The translations under genes and the position numbers were made by a program. Under the pieces are notes generated by a model, which was not told the origin of the DNA, searched no databases, and worked only from the letters and a program-made list of their open reading frames with translations. From positions 85,524,890-85,588,889 of the forward strand of contig NC_087062.1 in NCBI RefSeq assembly GCF_963678635.1: a stretch of 64,000 nt of DNA, in the 5' to 3' direction. This DNA is from Symsagittifera roscoffensis. Its lineage: Eukaryota; Xenacoelomorpha; Acoela; Convolutidae. The stretch's first letter is position 1; each line of letters starts with the position of its first letter. Positions 32,405 through 45,736 of this stretch are shown in pieces.

Positions 32405-33169
32405 CACTGCTGGTTTAAATTAACCGGACAAAACGCGTTAAGCTTAAAAGGCATTTTTTTAAAAGGCATTTTTTTAAAAAATTTAAAAGGCATTTTTTTT
32501 CAAATTGGGTTGAGTTTAGGTGAAAACTTATGAATACAAAACTTGCTTAAGCTTTTAGCAGAAATAATATGGTGTAATTTGTTTTGCGAAATTCGGGTCC
32601 GAAATTTTAACACAAAAATGGGTTATTTTGGCTTTTCTTAGTTAATCAAAAATTACGCCGAAAATACCCAGTCGATCACAGACATGATTATATCAAAATG
32701 AGCGCCTTACGTAGTTCAACAAATTTTAACGAGAGTATTTTCTCCAAAAAAAATTGCAAATTGTTTAAAAATTGTTTTTAAATAAAAAGTTGGTATTTTA
32801 TATAGTAAAAATGACCTTTTTTGAGTATCAAACAAAAACAAATCAATTTATACAATATTTTGGAGAAACTACTCTTCATAAAGTTTGTTGGGCTACGTAA
32901 GGGGCTCACTTTGATGTAATTATGTCTGTGATCGATTGGGTATTTTTGGCGTAATTTTTGATTAACTAAAAAAAACCAAAATGACCCATTTTTGGGTTAA
33001 AATTTCGGACCCGTTTTTCGCAAAACAAATTACACCATATTAATTCTTCTAAAATCTTAAGCAAGTTTTGTCTTCATAAGTTTTCACATAAACTCAACCC
33101 AATTTGAGAAAAACGGGTTTTAAATTTCAAGTTTAACGCGTCGTGTCCGGTTAATTTAAATCAGCACTG
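32405..33169. mobile_element. Tc1/mariner-type MITE, ~765 bp with ~300-bp TIRs, TA flanks
   Basis: The ends read CACTGCTGGTTTAAATTAAC on the left and, inverted, CAGTGCTGATTTAAATTAAC on the right, each beside TA (32,403-32,404 and 33,170-33,171). The arms continue through CCGGACA, GTGTAATTTGTTTTGCGAAA and CGATCACAGACATGATTA to a short AT-rich centre. The CAGTG start with TA duplication is the Tc1/mariner signature. No transposase is encoded. The left arm carries three AAAAGGCATTTTTTT repeats (32,446-32,501). Confidence 0.85.
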
Positions 33170-33609
33170 TAGTCCCTAATTGGCTGGCTAAATTAACTCT
33201 TATTTGTAAAACATTCGCGACTAAAACCTAACCATTTTTGAGTATAACATCATCAAGACTGTTCCCAGTAGCTCGAAACACTACAAGATATAGCAAATAC
33301 TGCTCGTAGGAGAAACAGATAAAGGATTTTTGATTTTGTTTATGTTGTATACACATTAGTAGAAAATTGAAAGAAAATTTTAATCATTCGTCGAAAAGAA
33401 GGGTTTTTTCTCCAGATAATTTTTGAGTTTTTAGCTAGCCATGTTTTTTGAAGTTTTCAAAACTTGACGAGTAGGGATAGTTAACGCGCGTTATACTTTG
33501 TCCTCTCAGAAGGCAAGGGGCGAAGTAAATTATTCGAAACTGAATTGAGGCGGACAACACACTTAGTTAGAAATACACTACGAAACACCCTAAGAATTCT
33601 CACCTCCTT

Positions 33610-34190
33610 CTGTACTTATAATTTGAAGAAAAAAATAGAAACATGAAAAACCGGTTATTGTGCAAGAGATGTTGTTTCTGGGTGGTGTGATAAAAGAATC
33701 TGAACAAAAATTAGAAAAACAGTTTGACAATCATTATAAAGTATGCAAACTGGGCAACATTTTCTGAAAAGAAGTGATTTGAAACCAAAAAAAGTCTATT
33801 AAAAAATCAGAACAACAATTCACAAACTTTTTCAGTTTTTATTTTAGTGTTTTTTTTTTTTTTTGAAATTACAATTGTCAAAATGGCGTTTAAAAAAAAA
33901 CAAAAACTATAAAATAAGCAAAAAAAGCTTGCTCGCTCGCTTTACTTGTTCAAAGTAAGAAGAAAAATCAAAAACTTCAAATCAGTTTTACTCGGCACTG
34001 GGAAAATGTTTTGGAAGTTTTTAATTTGGTTTGAATGACGACTGAAAAGGCTGCACTATGGTATGTCACTCAGCCCCGTCCGATGAATTTTGTGGTGCCT
34101 AACTTTGTGTGGAAAACAAAGATTAAGAAAAAACTAAACACACCCGTATGCAAAATTCATCCCCATTTTTAATGGGAGGAACAAAAACAT
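33610..34190 (+). mobile_element. Family A repeat within unit 1
   Basis: Head (CCGGTTATTGTGCAAGAGATG), CTGGGTGGTGTGATAAAAGA, GCTTGCTCGCTCGCTTTAC, ATCAGTTTTACTCGGCACTG, ATTTTGTGGTGCCTAACTTTG and the tail ACACACCCGTATGCAAAATT, ATGGGAGGAACAA form a complete ~580-bp copy. It is carried in all three array units. Confidence 0.7.
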
Positions 34191-36745
34191 TGGCTTAAGT
34201 TAAGCTAATTGCTCCGATTAGTTTAATTCTCGAGGTGGGCAACCAACAGACTACTCAGCTAGACTTTGCTGATACGCTCAAGCAGATGGATGCATGGGTG
34301 AAAATTTTTCTCGGTGCTAGGTAAATAAGACGTCAGGCCATTAAGACGACAAGGCATTAAGACGACAAATAAGAGTTATTATACATCTACGCAAGCAATT
34401 AGAATTTAAGCGGTTTAAGTTTCTCAGAAACACAAAATGGAAAATTGCTTGTACTGTCGTCTTAAAGTCCCACCAAAATCGAGAAATAACTGTTGCGTGT
34501 TTAATTGTTAAAAATTTTAGATCAAACTCCATGATTGAACTCCTCAGTTTCAGTTTTTTCTCAATCATTAACCCAAACTTCTACAAAAATTACAACTTCT
34601 GAGTAGTTTTTCACGTTAAGATATATAATAAATTTCCGATCATTGATGGAAAAAGAACACTCTACTGCTAAAATTGACTAAAAATGGGGTAATTGGTCTT
34701 TAAAATATATTAGATATTGGATGAAAATCAACAAAAATCTTCTTCATAACTGATGAGTATCTCTCTGTTGCTTCTACGACATAATTTTTTGTAGCGATGT
34801 TTTATTTTTTAAGTTTATTCTTGCTTTCTGCTTAATCCATGTTTCCGCTAATGAACTCACTTTGCAAAAAAATTCAGTCAAAACTGGGGAATTTAGAAGA
34901 AAATAGAACGAACAATTTACTGGCAGAGATAAATTAGAACTGATAACGTCCTATTATTACTATGTAACTTGTACATTTTTTCCTTTACCTTCCCTTGTTC
35001 AGTAGCTACACAAAGTTTTTTAAGCAAAAATCTAAATTTTGGGATCATTAACTAACATTTTTGAGCAAATTAGTTATTAAATCGCTTTGTATTCTTGATT
35101 TTTGTCGGAAGTTTTCTCAAAAAAGTCTTAGTGAAAAAGAATTGGGGCTAGTTAAAGCATTCAAAACTCGTGTTAAAATTAAAAATATATAAGTGTATTT
35201 TTACGTTGAGTTTTCAGATCAAATTAGGAGCAGCTTTAATGTTTGTGATCTGAATCTGAAAACCTTCGGAAGAAGAAATATGCAGAGGAACTTAGTTCCT
35301 AACTTCTACAACATCTAAAAATTTTTAAAAGAACGCTTTTAAAAAAAATCGATTGAGAAAAAAAATGCAAACTGTAATAATTAAATTTTTTTGCGAAGTT
35401 TATTTTAGTTCTACTAAAATTTTTTAGTTCTACTAAATTTTCTAATTGAAAAAATTTGATGTTAATTTTCATATAGTTAGGAGATCCTACATCTGGTCCT
35501 GCTAAAATATCATTATTTTAAGAAACTTTCAGCGAGCCCCATATTATTTTCCCTAAAAATTTTTCTATATCAGTTCATTTTTATCCAAAATAATGAAATG
35601 TTGATCTTGAAAGAAAATTTTTTGATTTATCCAAAAGATGTCGGAGTTGGGTTTTCTTCCCTAAAATTATCCTCAAATCATCTGAATTTTTATTTAAATT
35701 TACCTAATACATCAAATGATAACAAATTTTTCCGACAAATTTCACATAAATATAAATCTTTGAGACTTTTCATGTTGTATTTTTTCTCAAACTATTTTTT
35801 ATAAGCTAAGTTTTAGTAATTTCTCTCAAAACTCACAAGGAATTAAGTTGAGTTTTTATCTCAAAAAATAGTTTTTTCTCAGTTTCTGCTTGATCTAATA
35901 TCTTCCAACTTGATCCAATTTTAACAAATTTTTACTTGAAAATTGAATTTTAGTTGGAAAAATGTATCAATTCAACGAATGTTCAACAATCCGAAGCAGA
36001 AATCATACCATAAATTGTTTGCTTGAATTCTTCAAATAATTTTTTTCTCAACCTGATAACTGTATGTCGTTGTTTCAAATCTGAATTTTTCCTTTGAATT
36101 AAGTTCTTGGTTTAGAATTATGTCTATTCTTACCTCGAAACTTTCAGAGGTTAGCAAAAACATACAATTTTTCATCTTTTCTAAGGCAGTTATCAATTTT
36201 TAAATTTTTTTCTGAAACAAAAACTGTAAAAATCAGTAAAAAACCATAATTCTGGATAAATCTACCCCCATTATCTGCTTGAAATTGCACTACTCTCTGA
36301 ACACTTTTACAAGTACAAAACAAGGAAAATTTTCAAATGGTAAGTAGACAAAACTTTTCAATTGCTCGATTTTTATAAATATCTAGTTTTTACAATTTTT
36401 TAACTCATACATAAACACTCATAAGCGTATGTTATGCACTTCTAATACTAATCTATCGCAACAAAATCTCCGCAAGCTTGCAACCGATGGAGTTTTTACT
36501 GTAGATTAAAGATTTTCCCATCGATTTCCATTGAAAGTTTCACAATTTTTTGAACTCGATTGTTGCTGGTTTTACATGAATCAGAAATTTTGGAAAAAGC
36601 ATAAGAAATGTGATAAATATAACTGTAGAAATTTTACAAAAGTGCTTCAAATTTATCACCATTGCTTAGACTTTTCAGACTCAGTAAAAGTTAGTATCCA
36701 TAGTAATTTCGCCTATGTTTTGAAAAAAGTTTACTTTGCTTTCTC

Positions 36746-36969
36746 TTAGAGTGTGTTTGGAGACTGCTCAGCGTGCTTTCCATATTTAAACTTCTTCTTG
36801 ATATGGTTCTTCTTGATATGGTTAGTGAGTTCCTGCTATATGTATGAAAACTACAATTGGAGCACTTTAAAACACCAAAATAACTACGATCTCTTGACAC
36901 ATCTTTAGGTGTGTAATCTCTGCCACAATGAAGACATGCAATTTTTTTGTTTCTTTTCAGCAACTGCAT
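36746..36969 (-). pseudogene. C2H2 zinc-finger remnant, unit 1
   Basis: From a minus-strand ATG (36,969) the frame gives MQLLKRNKKIACLHCGRDYT, then VLKCSNCSFHTYSRNSLT. Directly after that the finger is completed only in the neighbouring frame (LTNHIKKNHIKKKFKYGKH, then stop at 36,746), giving a regular Cys-x2-Cys-x12-His-x4-His pattern. All three array units share this one-base frame break near CAGGAACTCAC. The gene was therefore probably broken before the array expanded. A 20-bp palindromic sequence lies ~31 bp upstream and recurs before the polymerase pseudogene at 57.3 kb. The function of the parent protein is unknown. Confidence 0.55.
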
Positions 36970-37000
36970 TTCAATAAAAATTGAAAACTTGAGAATAAAT

Positions 37001-37019
37001 GGGAGATTTGAAATGTCCC
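37001..37019 (-). promoter_or_regulatory. Palindromic 19-mer, unit 1
   Basis: On the minus strand it reads GGGACATTTCAAATCTCCC, an imperfect palindrome (GGGA-ATTT / AAAT-TCCC). It is identical at 43,791-43,809 and 49,132-49,150 (minus) and at 57,316-57,334 (plus), each time upstream of a zinc-finger frame. It may be a promoter or protein-binding site of one mobile-element family. Confidence 0.45.
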
Positions 37020-38551
37020 AATTTTTTAGACAAGAAGAGATGAATAGCTTCAAAAAATGAAAAAACTGAATAAAGTAGTTAAGTAGATTTCTTAGCAAAT
37101 TTTTTAAAGTAACCAAGCTGAAATAAAAATCATCCTAGCTAACCATGGAGTTTTCAAAAGTTTTGATATCAAGCAATCAGAATAGAGCATTAGTTATTAG
37201 GAAATTTTTATCTTTTTTGATATCAACCAATCAGAGTTAAGCTTTTTACTCAAATTGGAGTTTTCAACAATTTTCATATCAAACAATCAAATTTTCCTTC
37301 AAAAGTAATATTTGTGGTAATAACAGGTAATATTTGTGGTAATCAAATTGAACCATTCACAGGTTTTAAAATTTTTTATTGATCAGAACAAAACTATATT
37401 TTTGAAAATTCCCATTTAATCAATTTTATTAAGCTCCCTAAGATAAATGACATAAATATTTGACACCAAAGCGAGATAAAGGAGATTTCTTGCCTTGTTT
37501 ATATATTTTTTTTTTGATAGTCAATTTCAAACTTTGAAATTTTACTCAAAGTTTCTGCGATTTGACCTATTTCTAACCAGTGAAAAAAGAAATTACCAAA
37601 ATATATATATTGTTTTATCGCTTTCTTTCTGATGCATTGTAATCTAAACAACCGGTAGTTTTTCAAGTTTAGATAATTGATTAAAAGATACTCCAACAAA
37701 TCTAGATTTTTCCTTTGTATCAAGTTCAAAACAGTAATCGAAACGTCATTCCTCATCTTAATTTTTGTTTTATAGGCTGTTCCATTGTTTTGTTTTCTAC
37801 TGATTGACCAGTCAATCTGAGTTAACTCTTCTAAATAAAAACATTGTTGATAAACCTGACACTACTTTATTTTATGAAATCTCCTCTCCATCTTTTTAAC
37901 AAAATTTTTGAGCTTTCTGTGTCTCTATACAATTTAAAACTATACAATCTCCATCAACATCATCTGTCCACCAATCCTTAAGTTTTTTGTATTAGTTCAA
38001 TCTTAAAATCAGATGAATCCGTTTCAGACATTGAAAACGCTTTTATTAGAAACATATATATTTTTTACTGAAATAAAAACACAGAAACTTGAAAAAACTC
38101 GAATTGTTGTATCATTTTAAAATTTTTTTGTATTGACAATCCCGATAAAAAGATTTTCCCTCATTTACAATCTAATGTAATTTTACGAAATCCATGTAGC
38201 CAATCAAAACCTCAAATTATGGTTAAGAACTTGAAAATAACAAGTGGAATACAGAAATTCGAAAATTAATGATGATGTTTTCAACTAATTATTCATTCTT
38301 GTTTGTAATTTTGTTTAAATAGGACAAATGTTACTTAAATTTAGATAAAAGCAGTAATTAGAGAGTTATTTTGATAATTTTTTATGCAGATGCTGGAAAT
38401 TCAACTGATGATTGATTATTGTTTTATGTTTTTAAATGGTTTGTCTGACTTTTTCTCAGATATTGTAGCTCTAAATGCACACCTCAATGAGAAAAAAAGG
38501 TTTTGAAGCATTCTTATTTCAATTACTAAACATTCAAAACATCACAAAGCC

Positions 38552-38797
38552 TTAGTGAGGCTTACAATTATCAACAAATTTGAAATCTTCCAATTTTTGG
38601 AACAGTTCTTTGAATTCATTCAAAGTATAATTAACATAGGCAGCTTGCTTCAGTGTCTCATTCTCTTTTTTGCAGGGCAGAGTCAAATCTGAATGTAGGG
38701 CGGCTTGATCACATTGCAATTCTTGATTGTGACGCACACCCTCCTCATGTTGTATGTTATTTTTGTTTCTTTTAGAGATGTCGAGCTCCTGATCCAT
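38552..38797 (-). CDS. Unrecognised 81-aa ORF in unit 1
   Basis: ATG-started minus-strand ORF (MDQELDISKRNKNN...) with a Lys/Glu-rich stretch. Unit 3 carries it intact (50,714-50,959) with three residue changes (D/G, L/S, F/S), all non-synonymous. Unit 2 lost its C-terminal part to a deletion. Without an excess of synonymous change it looks like neutrally drifting sequence. A second minus-strand frame (38,877-39,074; 65 aa, Lys-rich) lies upstream. No domain is recognised. Confidence 0.2.
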   Translation of the reverse strand: MDQELDISKRNKNNIQHEEGVRHNQELQCDQAALHSDLTLPCKKENETLKQAAYVNYTLNEFKELFQKLEDFKFVDNCKPH

Positions 38798-39336
38798 AGT
38801 GGATTCTTCGACAGATTTGGCTTGATATATAGGTACGAGTCCAAGTTTTCAGCATCGTGAATAACAGTATTCCGGATTACCGATATTGCTTCTCCTTCTT
38901 TTTCACTGAGGTACTTGTTGGTTTTTTTTCTTCAAATTGTCCCAACTCATTTGTTTTTAATGTTTGAAAGCATGGTTTAAAATTAATTTTGTCCTTGTAG
39001 GATTTTTGGAACCAAACAAATCTCACAATCTTTTTTTTGGTTTTTTGAAAAGTCAATATAGTTGGGACTATCAAAATTTCTTGAGTACATTTATGAAAAA
39101 CTAACTGATCTGATGAGTAGAAATTAGAGAAATGATTTCAAGATTAATTGAAAGTAAAAGTAAGCAGTACGAGTCATCGCGATTTCCATATATGGAAGTA
39201 GTATCAAATATGGAAGGTTTTGTATGAATTTAATTCAGAGTGCGTAGGCGTTACCTCTCCTGTATAAACCACAGTTGTCTGCAAAAATCACTCTTCCCAA
39301 TAGCAGCTGCTATAAGTCAAGCTCTTCCCAGCTTTA

Positions 39337-39946
39337 GCACAATTAATATGGTGTAATTTGTTTTGCGAATTTCGGGTCCAAAATTTTAACACAAAAATGG
39401 GTCATTTTGGCTTTTCTTAGTTAATCAAAAATTACGCCGAAAATACCCAGTCGATCACAGACATGATTATATCAAAATGAGCGCCTTACGTAGTTCAACA
39501 AATGTTAACGAGAGTATTTTCTCCAAAAAAAATTGCAAATTGTTTAAAAATTGTTTTTAAATAAAAAGTTGGTATTTTATATAGTAAAAATGACTTTTTT
39601 TGAGTATCAAACAAAAACAAATTAACTTATACAATATTTTGGAGAAACTACTCTTCATAAAGTTTGTTGGGCTACGTAAGGGGCTCACTTTGATGTAATT
39701 ATGTCTGTGATCGATTGGGTATTTTTGGCGTAATTTTTGATTAACTAAAAAACCAAAATGACCCATTTTTGGGTTAAAATTTCGGACCCGTTTTTCGCAA
39801 AACAAATTACACCATATTAATTCTTCTAAAATCTTAAGCAAGTTTTGTCTTCATAAGTTTTCACATAAATTCAACCCAATTTGAGAAAAACGGGTTTTAA
39901 ATTTCAAGTTTAACGCGTCGTGTCCGGTTAATTTAAATCAGCACTG
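39337..39946. mobile_element. 5'-truncated Tc1-type MITE at the start of unit 2
   Basis: Same element as 32,405-33,169 but lacking the outer ~150 bp of the left arm. The right end CAGCACTG and the following TA are intact at 39,939-39,948. The truncation coincides with the array junction. Confidence 0.85.
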
Positions 39947-40394
39947 TAGTCCCTAATTGGCTGGCTAAATTAACTCTTATTTGTAAAACATTCACGACTA
40001 AAACCTAACCATTTTTGAGTATAACATCATCAAGACTGTTCCCAGTAGCTCGAAACACTACAAGATATAGCAAATACTGCTCGTAGGAGAAACAGATAAA
40101 GGATTTTGGATTTTGTTTATGTTGTATACACATTAGTAGAAAATTGAAAGAAAATTTTAATCATTCGTCGAAAAGAAGGGTTTTTTCTCCAGATAATTTT
40201 TGAGTTTTTAGCTAGCCATGTTTTTTGAAGTTTTCAAAACTTGACGAGGAGTAGGGATAGTTAACGCGCGTTATACTTTGTCCTCTCAGAAGGCAAGGGG
40301 CGAAGTAAATTATTCGAAACTGAATTGAGGCGGACAACACACTTAGTTAGAAATACACTACGAAACACCCTAAGAATTCTCACCTCCTTCTGTA

Positions 40395-40975
40395 CTTATC
40401 ATTTGAAGAAAAAAATAGAAACATGAAAAACCTGTTATTGTGCAAGAGATGTTGTTTCTGGGTGGTGTGATAAAAGAATCTGAACAAAAATTAGAAAAAC
40501 AGTTTGACAATCATTATAAAGTATGCAAACTGGGCAACATTTTCTGAAAAGAAGTGATTTGAAACCAAAAAAAGTCTATTAAAAAATCAGAACAACAATT
40601 CACAAACTTTTTCAGTTTTTATTTTAGTGTTTTTTTTTATTTTGAAATTACAATTGTCAAAATGGCGTTTAAAAAAAACAAAAACTATAAAATAAGCAAA
40701 AAAAGCTTGCTCGCTCGCTTTACTTGTTCAAAGTAAGAAGAAAAATCAAAAACTTCAAATCAGTTTTACTCGGCACTGGGAAAATGTTTTGGAAGTTTTT
40801 AATTTGGTTTGAATGACGACTGAAAAGGCTGCACTATGGTATGTCACTCAGCCCCGTCCGATGAATTTTGTGTTGCCTAACTTTGTGTGGAAAACAAAGA
40901 ATAAGAAAATAACTAAACACACCCGTATGCAAAATTCATCCCCATTTTTAATGGGAGGAACAAAAACATTGGCTT
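40395..40975 (+). mobile_element. Family A repeat within unit 2
   Basis: Near-identical to 33,610-34,190, including GCTTGCTCGCTCGCTTTAC and the tail CACCCGTATGCAAAATTC. It has a small poly-T difference and GTGTTGCC where unit 1 has GTGGTGCC. Confidence 0.7.
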
Positions 40976-43535
40976 AAGTTAAGCTAATTGCTCCGATTAG
41001 TTTAATTCTTGAGGTGGGCAACCAACAGACTACTCAGCTAGACTTTGCTGATACGCTCAAGCAGATGGATGCATGGGTGAAAAATTTTCTCGGTGCTAGG
41101 TAAATAAGACGTCAGGCCATTAAGACGACAAGGCATTAAGACGACAAATAAGAGTTATTATACATCTACGCAAGCAATTAGAATTTAAGCGGTTTAAGTT
41201 TCTCAGAAACACAAAATGGAAAATTGCTTGTACTGTCGTCTTAAAGTCCCACCAAAATCGAGAAATAACTGTTGCGTGTTTAAGTGTTAAAAATTTTAGA
41301 TCAAACTCCATGATTGAACTCCTCAGTTTCAGTTTTTTCTCAATCATTAACCCAAACTTCTACAAAAATTACAACTTCTGAGTAGTTTTTCACGTTAAGA
41401 TATATAATAAATTTCCGATCATTGATGGAAAAAGAACACTCTACTGCTAAAATTGACTAAAAATGGGGTAATTGGTCTTTAAAATATATTAGATATTGGA
41501 TGCAAATCAACAAAAATCTTCTTCATAACTGATGAGTATCTCTCTGTTGCTTCTACGACATAATTTTTTGTAGCGATGTTTTATTTTTTAAGTTTATTCT
41601 TGCTTTCTGGTTAATACATGTTTCCGCTAATGAACTCACTTTGCAAAAAAATTCAGTCAAAACTGGGGAATTTAGAAGAAAATAGTACCAATTGAGCGAA
41701 CAATTTACTGGCAGAGATAAATTAGAACTGATAACGTCTGATTATTACTATGTAACTTGTACATGTTTTCCTTTACCTTCCCTTGTTCAGTAGCTACACA
41801 AATTTTTTTTATGCAAAAATCTAAATTTTGGGATCATTAACTAACATTTTTGAGCAAATTAGTATTTAAATCGCTTTGTATTCTTGAGTTTTGTCGGAAG
41901 TTTTCTCAAAAAAGTCTTAGTGAAAAAGAATTGGGGCTAGTTAAAGCATTCAAAACTCATGTAAAAATAAAAAATATATAGGTGTATTTTTACGTTGAGT
42001 TTTCAGATCAAATTAGGAGCAGCTTTAATGTTTGTGATCTGAATCTGAAAACCTTCGGAAGAAGAAATATGCAGAGGAACTTAGTTCCTAACTTCTACAA
42101 CATCTAAAAATTTTTAAAAGAACGCTTTTAAAAAAAATCGATTGAGAAAAAAAAATGCAAACTGTAATAATTAAATTTTTTTGCGAAGTTTATTTTAGTT
42201 CTACTAAAATTTTTTAGTTCTACTAAATTTTCTAATTGAAAAAATTTGATGTTAATTTTCATATAGTTAGGAGATCCTACATCTGGTCCTGCTAAAATAT
42301 CATTATTTTAAGAAACTTTCAGCAAGCCCCATATTATTTTCCCTAAAAATTTTTCTATATCAGTTCATTTTTATCCAAAATAATGAAATGTTGATCTTGA
42401 AAGAAAATTTTTTGATTTATCCAAAAGATGTCGGAGTTGGGTTTTCTTCCCTAAAATTATCCTCAAATCATCTGAATTTTTATTTAAATTTACCTAATAC
42501 ATCAAATGATAACAAATTTTTTCGACAAATTTCACATAAATATAAATCTTTGAGACTTTTCATGTTGTATTTTTTCTCAAATTATTTTTTATCAGCTAAG
42601 TTTTAGTAATTTATCTCAAAACTCACAAGGAATTAAGTTGAGTTTTTATCTCAAAAAATAGTTTTTTTCTCAGTTTCTGCTTGATCTAATATCTTCCAAC
42701 TTGATCCAATTTTAACAAATTTTTACTTGAAAATTGAATTTAGTTGGAAAAATGTATCAATTCAACGAATGTTCAACAATCCGAAGCAGAAATCATACCA
42801 TAAATTGTTTGCTTCAATTCTTCAAATAATTTTTTTCTCAACCTGATAACTGTATGTCGTTGTTTCAAATCTGAATTTTTCCTTTGAATTAAGTTTTTGG
42901 TTAGAATTATGTCTATTCTTACCTCGAAACATTCAGAGGTTAGCAAAAATATACAATTTTTCATCTTTTCTAAGGCAGTTATCAATTTTTAAATTTTTTT
43001 CTGAAACAAAAACTGTAAAAATTAGTAAAAAACCGTAATTCTGGATAAATCTACCCCCATTATCTGCTTGAAATTGCACTACTCTCTGAACACTTTTACA
43101 AGTACAAAACAAGGAAAATTTTCAAATGGTAACTAGACAAAACTTTTCAATTGCTCGATGTTTTATAAATATCTAGTTTTTACAATTTTTTAACTTATAC
43201 ATAAACACTCATAAGCGTATGTTATGCACTTCTAATTCTAATCTATCGCAACAAAATCTCCGCAAGCTTGCAACCGATGGAGTTTTTACTGTAGATTAAA
43301 GATTTTCCCATCGATTTCCATTGAAAGTTTCACAATTTTTTGAACTCGATTGTTGCTGGTTTTACATGAATCAGAAATTTTGGAAAAAGCATAAGAAATG
43401 TGATAAATATAACTGTAGAAATTTTACAAAAGTGCTTCAAATTTATCACAATTGCTTAGAATTTTCAGACTCAGTAAAAGTTATTATCCATAGTAATTTC
43501 GCCTATGTTTTGAAAAAAGTTTACTTTGCTTTCTC

Positions 43536-43759
43536 TTAGAGTGTGTTTGGAGACTGCTCAGCGTGCTTTCCATATTTAAAAATCTTCTTGATATGGTTCT
43601 TCTTGATATGGTTAGTGAGTTCCTGCTATATGTATGAAAATTACAATTGGAGCACTTTAAAACACCAAAATAACTACGATCTCTTGACACATCTTTAGGT
43701 GTGTAATCTCTGCCACAATGAAGACATGCAATTTTTTTGTTTCTTTTCAGCAACTGCAT
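43536..43759 (-). pseudogene. C2H2 zinc-finger remnant, unit 2
   Basis: Same frame-broken finger as in unit 1 with S-to-N (CSNCNF) and K-to-I (HIKKIFKYGKH) changes. The palindromic 19-mer lies upstream at 43,791-43,809. Confidence 0.5.
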
Positions 43760-44679
43760 TTCAATAAAAATTGAAAACTTGAGAATAAATGGGAGATTTG
43801 AAATGTCCCAATTTTTTAGACAAGAAGAGATGAATAGCTTCAAAAAATGAAAAAAGTGAATAAAGTAGTTAAGTAGATTTCTTAGCGAATTTTTTAAAGT
43901 GAAAGAAAATAAGAATGGATATCATCATTTTTGACCAAGCTGAAATAAAAACCATCCTAGCTAACCATGGAGTTTTCAAAAGGCAGCTTGCTTCAGTGTC
44001 TCATTCTCTTTTTTGCAGGGCAGAGTCGAATCTGAATGTAGGGCGGCTTGATCACATTGTAATTCTTGATTGTGACGCACACCCTCCTCATGTTGTATGT
44101 TATTTTTGTTTCTTTTAGAGATGTCGAGCTCCTGATCCATAGTGGATTCTTCGACAGATTTGGCTTGATATATAGGTACGAGTCCAAGTTTTCAGCATCG
44201 TGAATAACAGTATTCCGGATTACCGATATTGCTTCTCCTTCTTTTTCACTGAGGTACTTGTTGGTTTTTTTTCTTCAAATTGTCCCAACTCATTTGTTTT
44301 TAATGTTTGAAAGCATAGTTTAAAATTAATTTTGTCCTTGTAGGATTTTTGGAACCAAACAAATCTCACAATCTTTTTTTTGGTTTTTTGAAAAATCAAT
44401 ATAGTTGGGACTATCAAAATTTCTTGAGTACATTTATGAAAAACTAACTGATCAGATGAGTAGAAATTAGAGAATTGATTTCAAGATTAATTGAAAATAA
44501 AAGTAAGCAGTACGAGTCATCGCGATTTCCATATATGGAAGTAGTATCAAATATGGAAGGTTTTGTATGAATTTAATTCAGAGTGCGTAGGCGTTACCTC
44601 TCCTGTATAAACCACAGTTGTCTGCAAAAATCACTCTTCCCAATAGCAGCTGCTATAAGTCAAGCTCTTCCCAGCTTTA

Positions 44680-45290
44680 GCACAATTAATATGGTGTAAT
44701 TTGTTTTGCGAAATTCGGGTCCAAAATTTTAACACAAAAATGGGTCATTTTGGCTTTTCTTAGTTAATCAAAAATTACGCCGAAAATACCCAGTCGATCA
44801 CAGACATGATTATATCAAAATGAGCGCCTTACGTAGTTCAACAAATTTTAACGAGAGTATTTTCTCCAAAAAAAATTGCAAATTGTTTAAAAATTGTTTT
44901 TAAATAAAAAGTTGGTATTTTATATAGTAAAAATGACTTTTTTTGAGTATCAAACAAAAACAAATTAACTTATACAATATTTTGGAGAAACTACTCTTCA
45001 TAAAGTTTGTTGGGCTACGTAAGGGGCTCACTTTGATGTAATTATGTCTGTGATCGATTGGGTATTTTTGGCGTAATTTTTGATTAACTAAAAAAACCAA
45101 AATGACCCATTTTTGGGTTAAAATTTCGGACCCGTTTTTCGCAAAACAAATTACACCATATTAATTCTTCTAAAATCTTAAGCAAGTTTTGTCTTCATAA
45201 GTTTTCACATAAATTCAACCCAATTTGAGAAAAACGGGTTTTAAATTTCAAGTTTAACGCGTCGTGTCCGGTTAATTTAAATCAGCACTG
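44680..45290. mobile_element. 5'-truncated Tc1-type MITE at the start of unit 3
   Basis: Same truncation as in unit 2, with the right end CAGCACTG at 45,283-45,290 followed by TA. Confidence 0.85.
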
Positions 45291-45736
45291 TAGTCCCTAA
45301 TTGGCTGGCTAAATTAACTCTTATTTGTAAAACATTCACGACTAAAACCTAACCATTTTTGAGTATAACATCATCAAGACTGTTCCCAGTAGCTCGAAAC
45401 ACTACAAGATATAGCAAATACTGCTCGTAGGAGAAACAGATAAAGGATTTTGGATTTTGTTTATGTTGTATACACATTAGTAGAAAATTGAAAGAAAATT
45501 TTAATCATTCGTCGAAAAGAAGGGTTTTTTCTCCAGATAATTTTTGAGTTTTTAGCTAGCCATGTTTTTTGAAGTTTTCAAAACTTGACGAGTAGGGATA
45601 GTTAACGCGCGTTATACTTTGTCCTCTCAGAAGGCAAGGGGCGAAGTAAATTATTCGAAACTGAATTGAGGCGGACAACACACTTAGTTAGAAATACACT
45701 ACGAAACACCCTAAGAATTCTCACCTCCTTCTGTAC

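Larger units (their letters stand above)
32550..39329 (+). repeat. Tandem array unit 1 (~6,780 bp)
   Basis: The unit runs from inside the left arm of the Tc1-type MITE (AAGCTTTTAGCAG) to CTCTTCCCAGCTTTAGCA. The same junction sequence begins unit 2. Unit 1 lacks a ~37-bp segment and a ~10-bp segment that units 2 and 3 share, so it is the outlier. Contents in order: the MITE remainder, a family A copy, AT-rich DNA with no supported gene (34,200-36,700), a zinc-finger pseudogene (minus), a TATCAA.CAATCA triplet repeat, and two small minus-strand ORFs. Confidence 0.95.
39330..44672 (+). repeat. Tandem array unit 2 (~5,343 bp, internally deleted)
   Basis: Begins at the AGCTTTAGCACAATTAATATGG junction inside the MITE arm. 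It lacks ~1,477 bp present in unit 3 (49,323-50,800): GAGTTTTCAAAA is joined to GGCAGCTTGC at about 43,981. It shares the ~37-bp GTGAAAGAAAATAAGAATGG segment and many base changes with unit 3, so units 2 and 3 are closest relatives. Confidence 0.95.

Noticed and set aside
34341-34568. 75-aa minus-strand ORF repeated in all three units
   Set aside because: It is repeated because the DNA is duplicated. It lacks an identifiable domain and the units show no sign of coding constraint.
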